64,000 nt of DNA from Trema orientale. Taxonomy: Eukaryota; Streptophyta; Magnoliopsida; Rosales; Cannabaceae. Location of the stretch: positions 361,154-425,153 of the forward strand of contig JXTC01000033.1 of NCBI GenBank assembly GCA_002914845.1. The letters are read 5' to 3'. Positions 44,799-56,459 of the stretch are shown here, piece after piece. Numbering within the stretch: position 1 is the stretch's first letter; every line of letters begins with the position of its first letter. The notes beneath the pieces are model-generated. The model searched no databases. It was given only the letters and a program-made list of their open reading frames with translations, and was not told the DNA's origin. The position numbers were made by a program, and so were the translations under genes.

Positions 44799-46002
44799 CT
44801 AGCTGCTCCCAGTAATGTCCTTGTATGTGTCTTTTAGTTTCTGTACCAAGGCCTCCCTGAAAGTTTCATTGAACACAAGTAATAGTGAAAATTGTGTTTA
44901 ATAAAAAATGCTTTTGTAAAAAGATTTGAGTACCAATAACATGAATTTGAATTAGAAATCCTGACCTGTCTGGTTTGAAAACCAGGTTCTTGTATGCAAA
45001 CCACTGAAAAAAATGGACAAAATAAATATGGTATTAAAGAGATGATCTATAAACAATATGAATGTCACTGATGTTGAGTAAGATATGCGTATAAAGTTAC
45101 ATGAATAACTACATAATTGATAAGTTTTACATGAATAAGACAGATTAAAACAAAAAATCAAACTTACCCCGGAATAGCCAATGCCTACAAGCTCAAGAAC
45201 TCCAGGAATTAATGGAAGCCTATCAATTGCCTGTCCACAAAATCATGTTCATGTCTCAGAAACCATTCACTCAGTCAAATTTCACAATTTTAATACTATA
45301 CTATGTTGAAGCAGAATGTTCAATATGAGGAAAATTGGTCACCGAGATCAATCCAGTGGAGCCCCAAAGCGCAACAGCACCAGCTACTGCAAGTGAAGAC
45401 ACTGCATACTTGTCTTCGACTTTGTCCCACTATGCAGCCAAGTCAAAAAAACAGACAGAGCGACGTCGTTGTTAAACTACTCGTTAAATTTTCTTAACAG
45501 CAAAAACACGGAGAGAAAAAGTTTGCTTTGTTGAAAAAGAGCCAAGAAATGCATACAGCTTCTTGGACAGTCTTGATAATCTCTGGAGTCTCAGCTGTTG
45601 CAACTTCAGCAGGGGCTTCTCCAGTGGCCATGGCAATGACATTTCGCGCAAGCTTACGGCCTGATAAGCAACACCAACAAACCAGATCCAAAAAACTTGT
45701 CCTTTAAGTAGTACATGGTAGCATGATCATTATAATTAAATGCTTGTTTGGTAACACTTCCATCAAAAGTGAAATAAGTAACGTAGATCTTCTTAAAAAT
45801 GTTGCTTAAAAAACTGTCATATATGGTTCTTACAGTAAGCAGTGCTCTTCCACGGGCGCTTCTGAGCCTGCACTGGTGGCGGTGGGAGCGTAGGGAGAGT
45901 CACACATTGCGGCGAAGCGCCGGCCGATTGGCGAGGAGTCTTGGTGTCAACAAGGGTGGATGATGAAGAGATGGTAAGAGCTGAGGAGGAGGTTGAAGCC
46001 AT
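44799..46002 (-). CDS. CURT1B: CURT1B, thylakoid curvature protein, chloroplastic
   Basis: Six exons, 45834-46002, 45557-45660, 45343-45429, 45168-45230, 44966-45003 and 44799-44856, all with GT-AG borders, give 172 aa (Arabidopsis CURT1B is similar). The start MASTSSSALTISSSST opens a Ser/Thr-rich chloroplast transit peptide of about 55-60 residues. The mature part has WDKVEDKYAVSS, a first membrane helix (LAVAGAVALWGSTGLISAI), the connecting DRLPLIPGVLELVGIGYSG with a second helix, WFAYKNLVFKPDR and a C-terminal amphipathic helix ending DITGSS. CURT1 proteins oligomerise at grana margins and bend the thylakoid membrane; this one was earlier called TMP14/PSI-P. GATAAG-type words upstream (near 46089) could support light regulation, but this is weak. 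No defect seen. Confidence 0.95.
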
Positions 46003-46695
46003 GGCACTGAAAATCCTCAACAGGGTCTTATTATTATTATTATTATTTTTTTCTTTCTGTTGTCCCTATAAGAGCTTGAGTTTCTGATATGATAAGTGTC
46101 TTAAATTTATTTCTGTGGTTTTCCTTATTTTTCTTTCTGGGGTTATTAGTTTTTGGAGGATCTGATAATTTTTTTTGTTGCAATGTAAATGGAGATGCTC
46201 GTTCTTCCAAGTTTGAAGCTGCACAACCACTCATTTCCCATTCATCTGGATAGCGTGATGACATGGAATGTAGGATAGGCATTTCATGGTTTTTGATTGG
46301 TTAGAAGGCACCATGTTGGACCCTTTTTCTGCCAAAAAACACATAGTTATGTTATCTTCCTCATTTAAAGTGGCAAAATATCTTGTCTACCTCATTTGTA
46401 TTATATTCTGAGCAGAATGTGCTTATTTACCAGTAGGGACAGGCCATGACATGTACATTTTACCAGAGAAATCTCAAACATGATGATCTGGTTAGATCCC
46501 TTATTATTATTATCGTTAAAAAAAAAAAAACAAAAAAACAAAAAAGAACGAGAAAGAAGAAGAAAAAACGTTCTTGAACATTATATTTGGTAAGTAGATT
46601 ATGATCACTCAATCTATAAATCACAGTGTTTACTTATCCGAAGTAATTGTTGAAACTTTTTGTAACTTTATCTAATTTATGGACTCCAACACAAA
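46003..46695 (-). promoter_or_regulatory. CURT1B leader and promoter region
   Basis: Upstream of the CURT1B ATG: a TTA microsatellite (46029-46046), a Lys-rich antisense frame (46043-46282) with no recognisable domain, and A/T-rich sequence. The promoter role is inferred from position only. Confidence 0.4.
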
Positions 46696-47082
46696 GGTGT
46701 TGTTGACACTTCTACCTACAAAAACAAAAAAGAATTATAAAAATACGGCTGGTTAAATTTTTCTTTTCCAATTTCCGTACTAATTTTTTTTTTCCAGAAA
46801 ATTCAACTTTTTAAAAAGTTTTTAGAAAACTACCATTTTAAAAGTGATTACTAGTGTCTGAAAATTAGTTACCGATTACCAGTTATAAATACATCTGGTA
46901 CTGGTTATATGTGCTCGAATACTAGTTACCGGTTACTAGTAACTATTTTCAGAAAATGATATATTTTTTTAAAAAAATTAAAAAGTGGTATCTTTCTAAA
47001 AATATGGTACCAGATTTAGTAAAAAAACTGAGTCCATTGTATATTTCCAATTCTTTTTCTAAAAACGTATGCCTAATTTTCA
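46696..47082 (-). mobile_element. foldback Mutator-like MITE, copy 3 (inverted)
   Basis: Reads in reverse relative to copies 1 and 2: the left end (GACACTTCTACCTACAAAAAC) is the complement of the family right end, and the right end (GCCTAATTTTC) that of the family left end. The centre has ACCAGTTATAAATAC and ACCGGTTACTAGTAAC words. Target duplication not clear. Confidence 0.7.
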
Positions 47083-47134
47083 CAACAAATAACAAACAGA
47101 AGAGGACCCATTAGGAGCATTTGGGCTAAAAAGG

Positions 47135-47600
47135 ACTTTTTTGAGAAATGTATACCTAGTACCCGTTTTTATAACTTATTTTCATAAATACCTATTTTTA
47201 ATTTTTCTTTCGAAAATACCCTTTTTTATGGTTCACATTTCATATACAAAATATGAGAGGTCCATATTATAAATGTAAATTTTATCTATGAGGTACACAT
47301 TCTATGTGTAAAATATGAACCGTATACATTTATAATGTAAATATTTACAACGATTTATATTTTTCATTATAAATTTGATCTATGGTATACATTTTAAAAT
47401 ATGTACTAATTTTCAATATAATTTTTATTCATGAAATATAAAATGCATAAAATGTACACAGTGGTATATATTTCATGTGTAAAACAGTGATGGTCTATAT
47501 TTATCCAAAAAGGGGTATTTATGAAATGAAAAAAATGAGTATTTATGAAAATATGGTTTTGAAAATGGATATTTATGAACCGAATTTTTTTACCACTCTA
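47135..47600. repeat. long palindromic element of TTCATAAATACC words
   Basis: The left arm has TTTTCATAAATACCTATTTTTA and the right arm GGGGTATTTATGAAATGAAA and GAGTATTTATGAAAAT, so the two halves pair broadly. The centre has GTATACATTTTA-type words. Non-coding, MITE-like. Confidence 0.55.
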
Positions 47601-47849
47601 TCAATAATGATTTTGTTTTTATGACCCAAAAATTTTGTATTTTTTTTTACCTACTTTTTTATCTTAAAATTTTGATGGTCAAAATAAGGTCATAAAATTT
47701 TTGACTAGTTCTAAAAAAAAGTCAGGAAAAAGAGTCATAAGAAAATCATCTCGGCCGAAATCACTCCTAACAAGTCCATTTTCCAGAAGCATCTGAAGAC
47801 TGAAAATGAAGCTAAAAGTATATATAGATATATACACACACACTTTTTT

Positions 47850-48210
47850 TTAAGCATATTTACGTAGATACCCATTTTATATTTTTAACATATTCATAAC
47901 TGTCTTTTAGCCTTTTTGGAAAAAGTTGCACCACATGTAACACATTTCAAGTATAAAAATTATCCGTAAAAATGGGTATACATTTTCTAATGTATACCAT
48001 AAATGTATATATATAATTATATATAATGTATATTTATATTGGAAACGTATACTATATGTTTTTCACCCGTAAAATGTATACCTTAAAAATGGGTATGAAA
48101 CTATTAAAATGAAAAGGCGGGTATTAGTGATATATAAGGCTAAAAAGCCGGTATTGACGAAATGTAAGGCTAAAAAAGCGACGAAGAAGTCTAAATTTCA
48201 CAGAAGTGAA
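47850..48210. repeat. second palindromic element with similar words
   Basis: ATACCCATTTTATATTTTTAAC on the left pairs with TTAAAAATGGGTATGA on the right; TCTTTTAGCCTTTTTGG pairs with repeated AAGGCTAAAAAG. Related in design to 47135-47600. The 94-aa Lys-rich frame at 48109-48393 runs out of it and is not credible. Confidence 0.5.
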
Positions 48211-48324
48211 AGGAAAGAGTTAAGATGGGTCTTCATCCAAAACTGTGAGCCCAAAAACCAGTTTGGAGAGTGGGCCTTGAAGTTGTCCCAAAACAAGCCT
48301 GGGCTTCTCACTTCATTAAGCTTA

Positions 48325-48661
48325 GGATTTCTAATACTTTTACATATAAAGAACCAAAAAAATTTACAAAAATTTTCGTACTGTTTTTATTAGAAAAATA
48401 CTGTTTTTAAAATTGTTACTGATTATCAGTTTCTGAAAACTGATTACCAGTTACTGATTATTAGTTATATACTAGTTATAAATACCTTTAGTTATTACCT
48501 GATTACTGGTTATTAATTATTATTTTAAAATGATATTTTTCTAAATAATTTATAAAAAATGATATTTTTCTAATGAAAACCGTACCACATCTTAAAAAAA
48601 TGCTAACTACTGTATTTTTCAAATTTTTTTCAGAAAATACCGTATAATGTCTAATTTCCCC
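48325..48661 (-). mobile_element. foldback Mutator-like MITE, copy 4, with perfect 9-bp TSD
   Basis: 337 bp starting GGATTTCTAATACTTTTAC and ending GTCTAATTTCCCC, flanked by identical TTAAGCTTA at 48316-48324 and 48662-48670. Arms GTTTTTATTAGAAAAATAC and GATATTTTTCTAATGAAAACC face each other. Orientation opposite to copies 1 and 2. Confidence 0.85.
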
Positions 48662-48670
48662 TTAAGCTTA

Positions 48671-51600
48671 GGAAGGGGGGTTGGGTTTGACCATCATCAT
48701 CTGGATGGGATAGGCCCACCTCTGTCAGGCAATAAATGGGCCAGGGGTTGTCCAACCTGCAGGCCCACTGCTTCCCACCCCACCTACACTTTTTCACGGG
48801 CTTTGCCAAATGCCAACGCCAGCCACTGCCACACCAATCCAAACTGTACTACTTTTTTCGGTTGAATAATGGTATCTGTACTTACAAGTTGACATTTTTG
48901 TTGTGTGCCTTCATTTCATTGTATGCTTATACCATTTGCTTGAACTTGAACCCTTCAATAATCTTAGCCTTTTGTTTTCGTTTATCTATTCTGGCCTCAA
49001 CCTTCCAAGAAAATCATCATATGAAGACAATGACCTCTTTTCACACAAACGGTGAAAAGTTAAAAGAACCCAAGACAAGAAAAAGAGAGAATAATAATTT
49101 TTTCTTTTTATTTTATTTTATTTTGAAGCATATGAAGGAGACCCTTTTCGAGGTGTAACATTATACTATACTTTAATTTTGTTGTGTTTAATAATTAATA
49201 AAAATAAAAAGAGACAACAACGTAGAAAAGGAAAAAGAAAAATCACTGTAGCCCCTCAGTCCCAGACGTATGTATGACACAGAAAGGCTGCATGTCCCCA
49301 CACTAGAGGTGAATTTGTCTTGTTATTTAACTTCATCCAAATTAATGTTACCTTTTTCATTCACTTATTTTATGTATGTACATACGTGTCACTTTGATAT
49401 TGTTTGGTTAAAACGATCCCAAGGTTCGCCTTTAATTTTCATATTATATACTCTCCATTTGCCTCAAAGGCCTCAATTTCCTCTTATTATTTTTTGCTTC
49501 TTTCACTTCTACTAGAATATTGGTGAAAAACTCTCTTTTGTATTACCTTAAACTTGCTAACTTGCACTGCTTTAATATTTTCATCGGGATTGAGTTCTGT
49601 ACTCATGTGTTGGTTTTAAGTAAGAGAGACTTTTCATAGTTTTGATTAAATGAGCATGGACTACTTTTTAATAAATATGTTTAAAAAAAAAAGGAATTTT
49701 CCTAATGGGATGAGCTTGTCACGTCATGATATTAATGTTCTTAATTGTTTATTTATTTATTTATTTTTTTGGTAATGCATAATTGTTTATTCTGAAATAG
49801 GGAGAAAATGGAATAGAGGCATCGTTTCACTTTCATGCAGTGACCAAACGATGAACATATGGGGACAATAAATCTAACAAATATTCCTTATTTTTTCTCT
49901 CTTTTCATTGTCAAGGTGTAGAGAACACTTTTGTAGTCCTTTAATGCAAACTATGCGGCTATTGCCAACATTAACTATCAAAATACAAGTCCAAAAGAAT
50001 AAAATAAAATAAAATAACCCATAAGAAGAATATTATTTGTACTCCTCAATGTTATGCTATGTCCTATATTAATGTTTAATTTATCACATATGAATAATAT
50101 TAAAAACATTTCCCTGAAATTTTAAAGTGATAATTAAGATTATCCGGTAACTACAAATTTAAAAAAAAAAAACAAAAAATAAAGATAATTGAGCACAAGG
50201 AATATCTAAAATTATCATCAGCACCAGAAACTGGACCAATAAACAAAAATGTGTGCGTGTCGGCTGTACAGGAACTCCAAAGCGTGATTGACTATACAAA
50301 GAAAAAACTTTGACCCTTTGGTGACTAATAAGAATAAATCAAACCCCAAAATTATTATATCATATTTTAAAAAAAAAGAAAAAGAAAAAACAAAGTGAGA
50401 TACTAGAAATAGAGTGTGACCGTACGTGGGCAGTGCAGGTGGTTTCTGGAGCTGTGGTCAGCTCAGCTCAGTTGGTGTATGAGTGCGGCCAAGTCAAAGC
50501 ATGCAGTGCTAGCGAATAGCGATTGAAGAGTGGGATTCATTTGGGGGTCCTCTGATCAGATTGATTGTAATTTGTACGGTGTGATTGGGGGTAAGAAAAA
50601 GGGCCTTCCAAATCTCAAACCAGAGACATCTCTGACCTTTTTTTCTCCCCCCCCTCTTGAAAAAAAAAAAAAAAAGATATTAAAAAAGTAAAATAATTCT
50701 GTCAAGATCGTTTGGCTGGCTGGCTGGCTGCTCCCATTGGGAATCTCTGACCCTCTCTGTTGTTTCTGACCCCTCTCCATCCACACCCACCAGACCAAAC
50801 TAGACCCACTCAAAAAATAAAAAAATAATAAAAAATAAATAAATTAAATATTATCAAGTAAACACAGCCTTGTATGATAAAAACCCGGTTTGCCCATGTT
50901 AATACTCAGCTCTACACACAACTACAAAAGAAAGACAGGTCAAGAGAAGAAGTATTTTTGTTTGGTTTGGTCATTTGATTTGGGATTAGGGCCTAATGGG
51001 GTAAATGATGGTCAGATTTGACACAAACATACACATACATATATATATATATATAGAGGTTCTCTTTGGAATTTGAAGCGTGAGAGCTGCAAAATATGGT
51101 ACTATTACTACTACTAGTAGTAGGTACTGCTGGCCTGGATTACACGGCATTATTTGCTTCTTTGGAATTTGAGGGATTTTGGTTAGTAGTTGGAGCTTTG
51201 ACCGTCAGAAGAAATACATGTTACCAACGAAGGCATCCTCTGTGTTTTGGATTTTCTCTTATGGGAATTACAAAACAGGATTGTTCCTTTTTTTTTTTTT
51301 TTTGTAATCATTATTTATATGTGTAGACTATTATCCTCTTGCACATGATGATTTTAAGCAACAGTTGAATAAAGCTGGTTCTGGGTTTTAAAAAGGGTGC
51401 TCCAAAAAGGAAAACTAGAGGACTATTCGGTTACCATCAAGGCATCAACCCTTGGATAAAAGTAATGGGTGCCTTTGCTTGCTTTTTGGGGGGTGTATAA
51501 TACTAATAAAATAATGACAAACAAGTCTAGCCATGCACCTAAATAATGCAGCTGACGGCGTTTTCTTTTTGATCTTACATGGTGACCACCACTATTTTCC

Positions 51601-54309
51601 ACATTGAGACTCAAAATTACAACTTAGATAAAATGTTGGTTAAAAGTAACACATCATAACATTGCTTTAATCTGCTTTAAAAAACTATTCAAGTACATGT
51701 CTCTTGAGTCTTGACCAACCATGTTCTTAATATTACTACTCAAGCAAAGATTCACACTTGTGTATATGAATATGAAAGTGGTACGATATATGTGTTGAGA
51801 CTTCAGATTGGGATCCATCTCAAAAAATCTTAACAAATTAAGTAGAGTAACAATTTTTATAAATATGTTATTTTTTCTGATATCTAACTAAAACGTGGGA
51901 CTTTAATTATAATTAGCCCTCTTAATCGATGATCTCTTTTCATTTATCAAGTTCAACATCATGAACTTTTAAGATGGAATCCCAAGTCCTAACATCATTT
52001 TATTCGCATAATTAACTCTTTTAAATTCTTGATAAATCAAAGTTACTTTATCAAGTTACTGAGTTAGGAAATATTTATAACGATATATCTAGGGTACGTA
52101 CAGTTGCTTAGACATTGACTTTTTGAGAGAAAAAGCAAAGTGGGGGGGGCGAGGGGTGGGGTTTGCAGAAAGGCCATCTGATTCTGAGGTGATAATAGGA
52201 AGAGAAAGGAAGGCAATCATGGAGAGGGAGGGGCTAGGGCTACTACTAAGCTGCGGCTGCTGCATAAGCCCGTAAAGCTGTAAAAAGAAGATACAAAACT
52301 GAAAACTCAACCCCAATACCCAAAATGACTAGGACGTTAGCTTTGCCATGGGGATGTGTGCTTTGCTTTTTTCTCTCTCTCCTCGGTCAGTGCTCCCCAA
52401 ACACAATCTGTGTGTGTACCCCATCTGGAGCCTAACCCTTTTGTGGCATTGTTCTACTTCCACCCCACTATTTCTTTTCTTTTGTTTGTTCTTATTTTTT
52501 AACTTAGGGGGTTGGAGACATTTCATTTGTCACAGATACTAAAATGTGACACTGCCCCTTTCAAAAAAAAAAAAAAATGTGACACTGCCATAGTACTAGT
52601 ATATGTGTACATGTATAGCATACGTATTGGAGAAGTTCTCAATATACTTTTTTACGTGGTTTGTGACACAAACTATTCTTAGTTTTATGCTTCTTTGAAA
52701 CTAGTATTATTGATTTACTTATATGAACTTTGGATCATATCAGAATTATGTGCATCAATTTGATTTACAATATTTAGGTACAAAAAGTTTGCTATATGTT
52801 GTGACTTTTGCTTATATATTCTCCCTCCAGCTTATGATAAGGGTCTTCACCTATAACCCGAATCCAAATCCATTTTCAACCATGCATTTTAAGTGGGAAG
52901 AGACAAGACTCACAGCGAGGTTAAACGGGTCCAAGTCTAGCCTAATATGGGCTTCACTATATACCTTGGTGAAAATCAGTACCCTACGTTGGGTTGGGAA
53001 GTTCGTCATTATCTCATAACTTGATCTACTTGGCTGGTATTGATTTTTAGAGAAACAGTTGCTTTTCTTTTAAGTTAAAGTGTAATTTTTAATTAATAAG
53101 GGGTAAAGAAGTACAGAGTAAATTTGGGTGTTAACTGTAAATTATGGTTCTTCACACCTATTTGAGATACTGACAACTTAGGTACACATTTCGAGTTCTG
53201 TAGTCTAGACCACACCCTCTTTCCTGTCCTATTATCAACCAAATTTTAATGTACACAAGAGAACTTCTGTCCAAAAACCAGAAATGGGGGAAGAAAACAT
53301 TAGAAACACCACTTGAAATTTCCTGGCATTAACTTCAGGTCACAGTTTTTTTCATGTCACATATATGATGTAACATTTAAACGGGAAAATAAAAAGAATA
53401 AATGTCTAATTTGTTTTAGCTTCTTTGAACATAAACTAAGCTATAGTTGCTAGGATTACTAGCAAAAAGAACTCTCTAGGAAAAAAAGCTAGTTGTTACT
53501 TATTAGGACATTAGTACTTGAAACTCGGTTTTCAAAACTAGCTCTGACTAGTTACACTAGACCTAAAAAAGATGCTACCCTTATTTTATCTCATTTTAAT
53601 ATTGAAATTTGAGAAATTAACAACGTTTATATCATTTTCCTTGGAACCCAAGAAATGGTGTAGCGCAGCCTACTGGTCTAGAGACTATAGTGGAGCAGAG
53701 GTGCACAAAATTGAAAACCCAACAGAATATGCTGGCAATTTAAAAAAGTGTAGGCTATGTATGTTGTTTTTTTGGGTAGGGGAGGGGAAAAAAGTGCAGT
53801 GGAACTGGAAGGACATGCATAAAGCATCTTTAGAATGATGAAACATCTTTATAGTATACGGAATTTTGCCAAAAGTCAAATGTAAAAGAAAGAGAAGCAT
53901 TCCTTCACAATACGTAATGATGAGAATCTGATATTCAACTTGACCCCCTAACAGCCTAACTCAGGCAGGCATGTTGGGCCCCTAAACCCACCATCTCAAA
54001 AGAAAACAAAAAATAATTAGAAAAATGGCTAAGAAAGTGAGAAGAGAAAGGCATTTTTGATTTTTTTTTTTTCAAATTATCGCTTTCTCTTTCCTTGAAG
54101 TTATGCAGCCAAAAACACCACCACCGTATTTCTAGCCACACCCACAGCTTAAAGGGATGGAGTCTGAAATTCTAATTGGAGCTTACCCTTTATAGTAAAG
54201 ACAGTTTTCCCATCTCCACAGTCCCATCCCCATAATAAAAAACATTATAATTAAGACCTATTCTTTTCACGCTAACTAATCATCTAAACTACCCTCTTGG
54301 GGATTGAGA
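48671..54309. other. 5.6-kb intergenic stretch, no gene seen
   Basis: Short frames on both strands (48647-49158, 49270-49515, 50556-50813, 51096-51326, 52089-52542, 52723-53019, 53572-53900) have no recognisable domain, no partners that would splice into a known protein, and many overlap each other. Features are limited to microsatellites, a TATA-type run near 51038-51055 and a G-run near 52142. The part just below 54310 is the bHLH 3' UTR. An RNA gene or species-specific small gene cannot be excluded by eye. Confidence 0.55.
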
Positions 54310-56287
54310 TTAGGTGCCTTCAATGAATCTAAATATCTGATGAACTGCTCCAGCAATCTCATCTGCTGATCCTAACTTACATCCTTCCTCAATCTGCATC
54401 ACCGCATTGAAATGCAAAGATATCAGAATATATGTAGATACATTAGACATAACATATATAGACATATAGTATTATTACACGCACCCCAAAAACCATAGCC
54501 TGGAAAAGAAGGCTATATTATTATATGTAAAAGCAAAGAAGGCCAAAAGAAAGAACCATATCTATAAAGAAACAAAATTGATTATAATACCTTGAGATTG
54601 AAGGAGTAAAAAACTGTGGTATGCGAGGAGGTAATGTTGAGATGCAAAATAGCTAGCCTAAGATCTTCAAGTGCAACAATGGCTTTCAACAACTGGCCAG
54701 GTCTTCTGGGGCACTGGATCTTCAAGTTCACATGGGTTTGGATAACAGTGACCTCTATGTCCGCAGCCTCAGACTTGTTCTCAGCCCGGACTCCGTCTCC
54801 TAGACTGGTGATATTCTCTTCCTCAGGCCCAATTCTGAACTGGGAAAGCGACATAAACAGCCCGTTTGAGGGCATTGCTGCGGCAGTGGAGGAGGAAGAT
54901 GAGGATGAGCAAACGGAGTTGTCAACGCCGTTACCACCTTCTGCTTTTCTCATTCTCTTTTGGGCTTCAAGGGACTGAAGGAGTTGCTCCAGTTCTTTGA
55001 CAAAGTCTATTGCACCTCCTACTATGGATGCCTGGTCACCCTTTTCAAGAAAGAAACTAACTTTGAATGTTTGATACACAATACATAGCTCGAAAGAAAC
55101 GATGTTTTAAGTAAGTTAAAGACTTAAAGCTATGAAGATAATGATATTGGTTGACTGGAAAGGCTAAAATATGATTACCCTTTGAATGTAGGAAGTGGGC
55201 ATAAGGGACCTAAGGACATTGAGATGGTCATTCATTTGGCGTCTCCGGTTACGCTCAACAGCAATGTGGGTCATCCTCTGGCTTTCTACCTCTTCCTTGT
55301 TCTTGGCTGGCCTTGTTCTCTTGCGCTTTCGCCTTTCCCGGCTCACTGGAGGGGATTTGGCGTTCTGGGTGTGTTTGAATGTCGTTTGTGGGTCGTTAAC
55401 ACAGTTTTCTACTGAATTGGGTTGTCGTTCATGGTTGCATTCTAAACTCACACCACCTTGATCAGGACCTGAAGATGAATGCGGGTATTGAACGTCTTTG
55501 GCTTCTAATTTTACATTAGGTGAATGCAACTCAACTATCTCGTTTGTCACGCAGCTCTCGAACTCTAGCCCCTGAATTTGACTGTCCAATTGAGGCATAT
55601 TGTGGTGGCAGCTGTCATTGATATTCATTTCCCATGGCTTCTTCAGGTGTTGGAGTCTCAAAAGTGTTTGAAAGCTGGGATCTTTCAAGGGCAAAAAAGA
55701 CGGAGATTCCACGCTTTGTAACATCTGAAGGAATGGCATTCTGTCATCTAAGCCTGGCGTTAACAAGCAAGCTTGATCTTCTTCTTCCTCAAATCTCAAG
55801 CTCCCTGAGCTGGTGGTGGCTATTCCTTGTTCAAAACACTCCATATCCATATGGTCACCCAAAAACTGAAAGAAAACACCAAATTAGAGGGCAAAAAGTG
55901 TAAAGGAAGAGCAAAAAGGAAAAGGGTTTTTCCTTATTTATTTATTTATTTATAATTTTATGAAAAAGGGAGCAATAAAGAGGAAGACTGTCATGGATTG
56001 GGTGGGGAACGAGGGAGGGTTCAGTTTGAACAGAAGGAAACATAAAAATGGAATGAGAATAGAATGTTTAGAGAGGAGAAAACAGTGTAGCAGGTGCTAG
56101 TGTTTCAAGTAGAACCAACATATTGCATTGAATGCAAGCATTTAGAGAAGTAAAAATCAGTCCATTTCTTGATACTAGGAAATGGGATTAAAGGAAAAGG
56201 AAAGAGGGGAAAAAAAAAAAAGAAAAGAGATACAAATTAAGCAAAGTTACATACATAGGGGTTGATGGGTCCTTGAAGCCTCTCCAT
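54310..56287 (-). CDS. bHLH57/67/70-like transcription factor (subgroup Ia)
   Basis: Four exons, 56255-56287, 55179-55865, 54591-55040 and 54310-54393, give 417 aa. The first exon encodes only [11 protein letters not shown], matching the MERFQGHINP start I recall for bHLH57/67; without it the frame would begin at an internal ATG (55850). The next exon has MPFLQMLQS and [12 protein letters not shown], specific to this branch, then a basic nuclear signal ([10 protein letters not shown]). The bHLH begins with [13 protein letters not shown], with DNA-contacting H211, E215 and R219, runs through [12 protein letters not shown], and its second helix starts [19 protein letters not shown] in exon 3. 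The C-terminus (about 335-417) is an ACT-like dimerisation domain. Subgroup Ia includes SPCH, MUTE and FAMA, which partner ICE1/SCRM in stomatal lineage control; the role of the 57/67/70 branch is less defined. Confidence 0.92.
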
Positions 56288-56445
56288 TACAGCTCTGAGC
56301 AGTAGTTGTTGAAGACTTAAATTCCTCTCTCTCTCTCTCTCTCCCTCCCCTCTAGATTACCAACATTCCATTTTCATGATAACAGAACAATAGTAATAAA
56401 TGTAATCCCCAAGAAGCAGAACGAGAGACCCCATATCCAGCCTGC

Positions 56446-56452
56446 TATATAT
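56446..56452 (-). promoter_or_regulatory. TATA box of the bHLH gene
   Basis: TATATAT within AATATATAG on the minus strand, about 160 bp before the ATG. A GA-rich leader (56326-56350, CT on the plus strand) follows, as is common in plant 5' UTRs. Confidence 0.5.
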
Positions 56453-56459
56453 TCCTTGG

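Noticed and set aside
50556-51326. Frames and a TATA-like run suggesting a gene
   Set aside because: No frame of credible length or known domain follows the TATA-like run; an RNA gene cannot be judged by eye.
54616-54978. 120-aa plus-strand frame
   Set aside because: Antisense shadow of bHLH exon 3.
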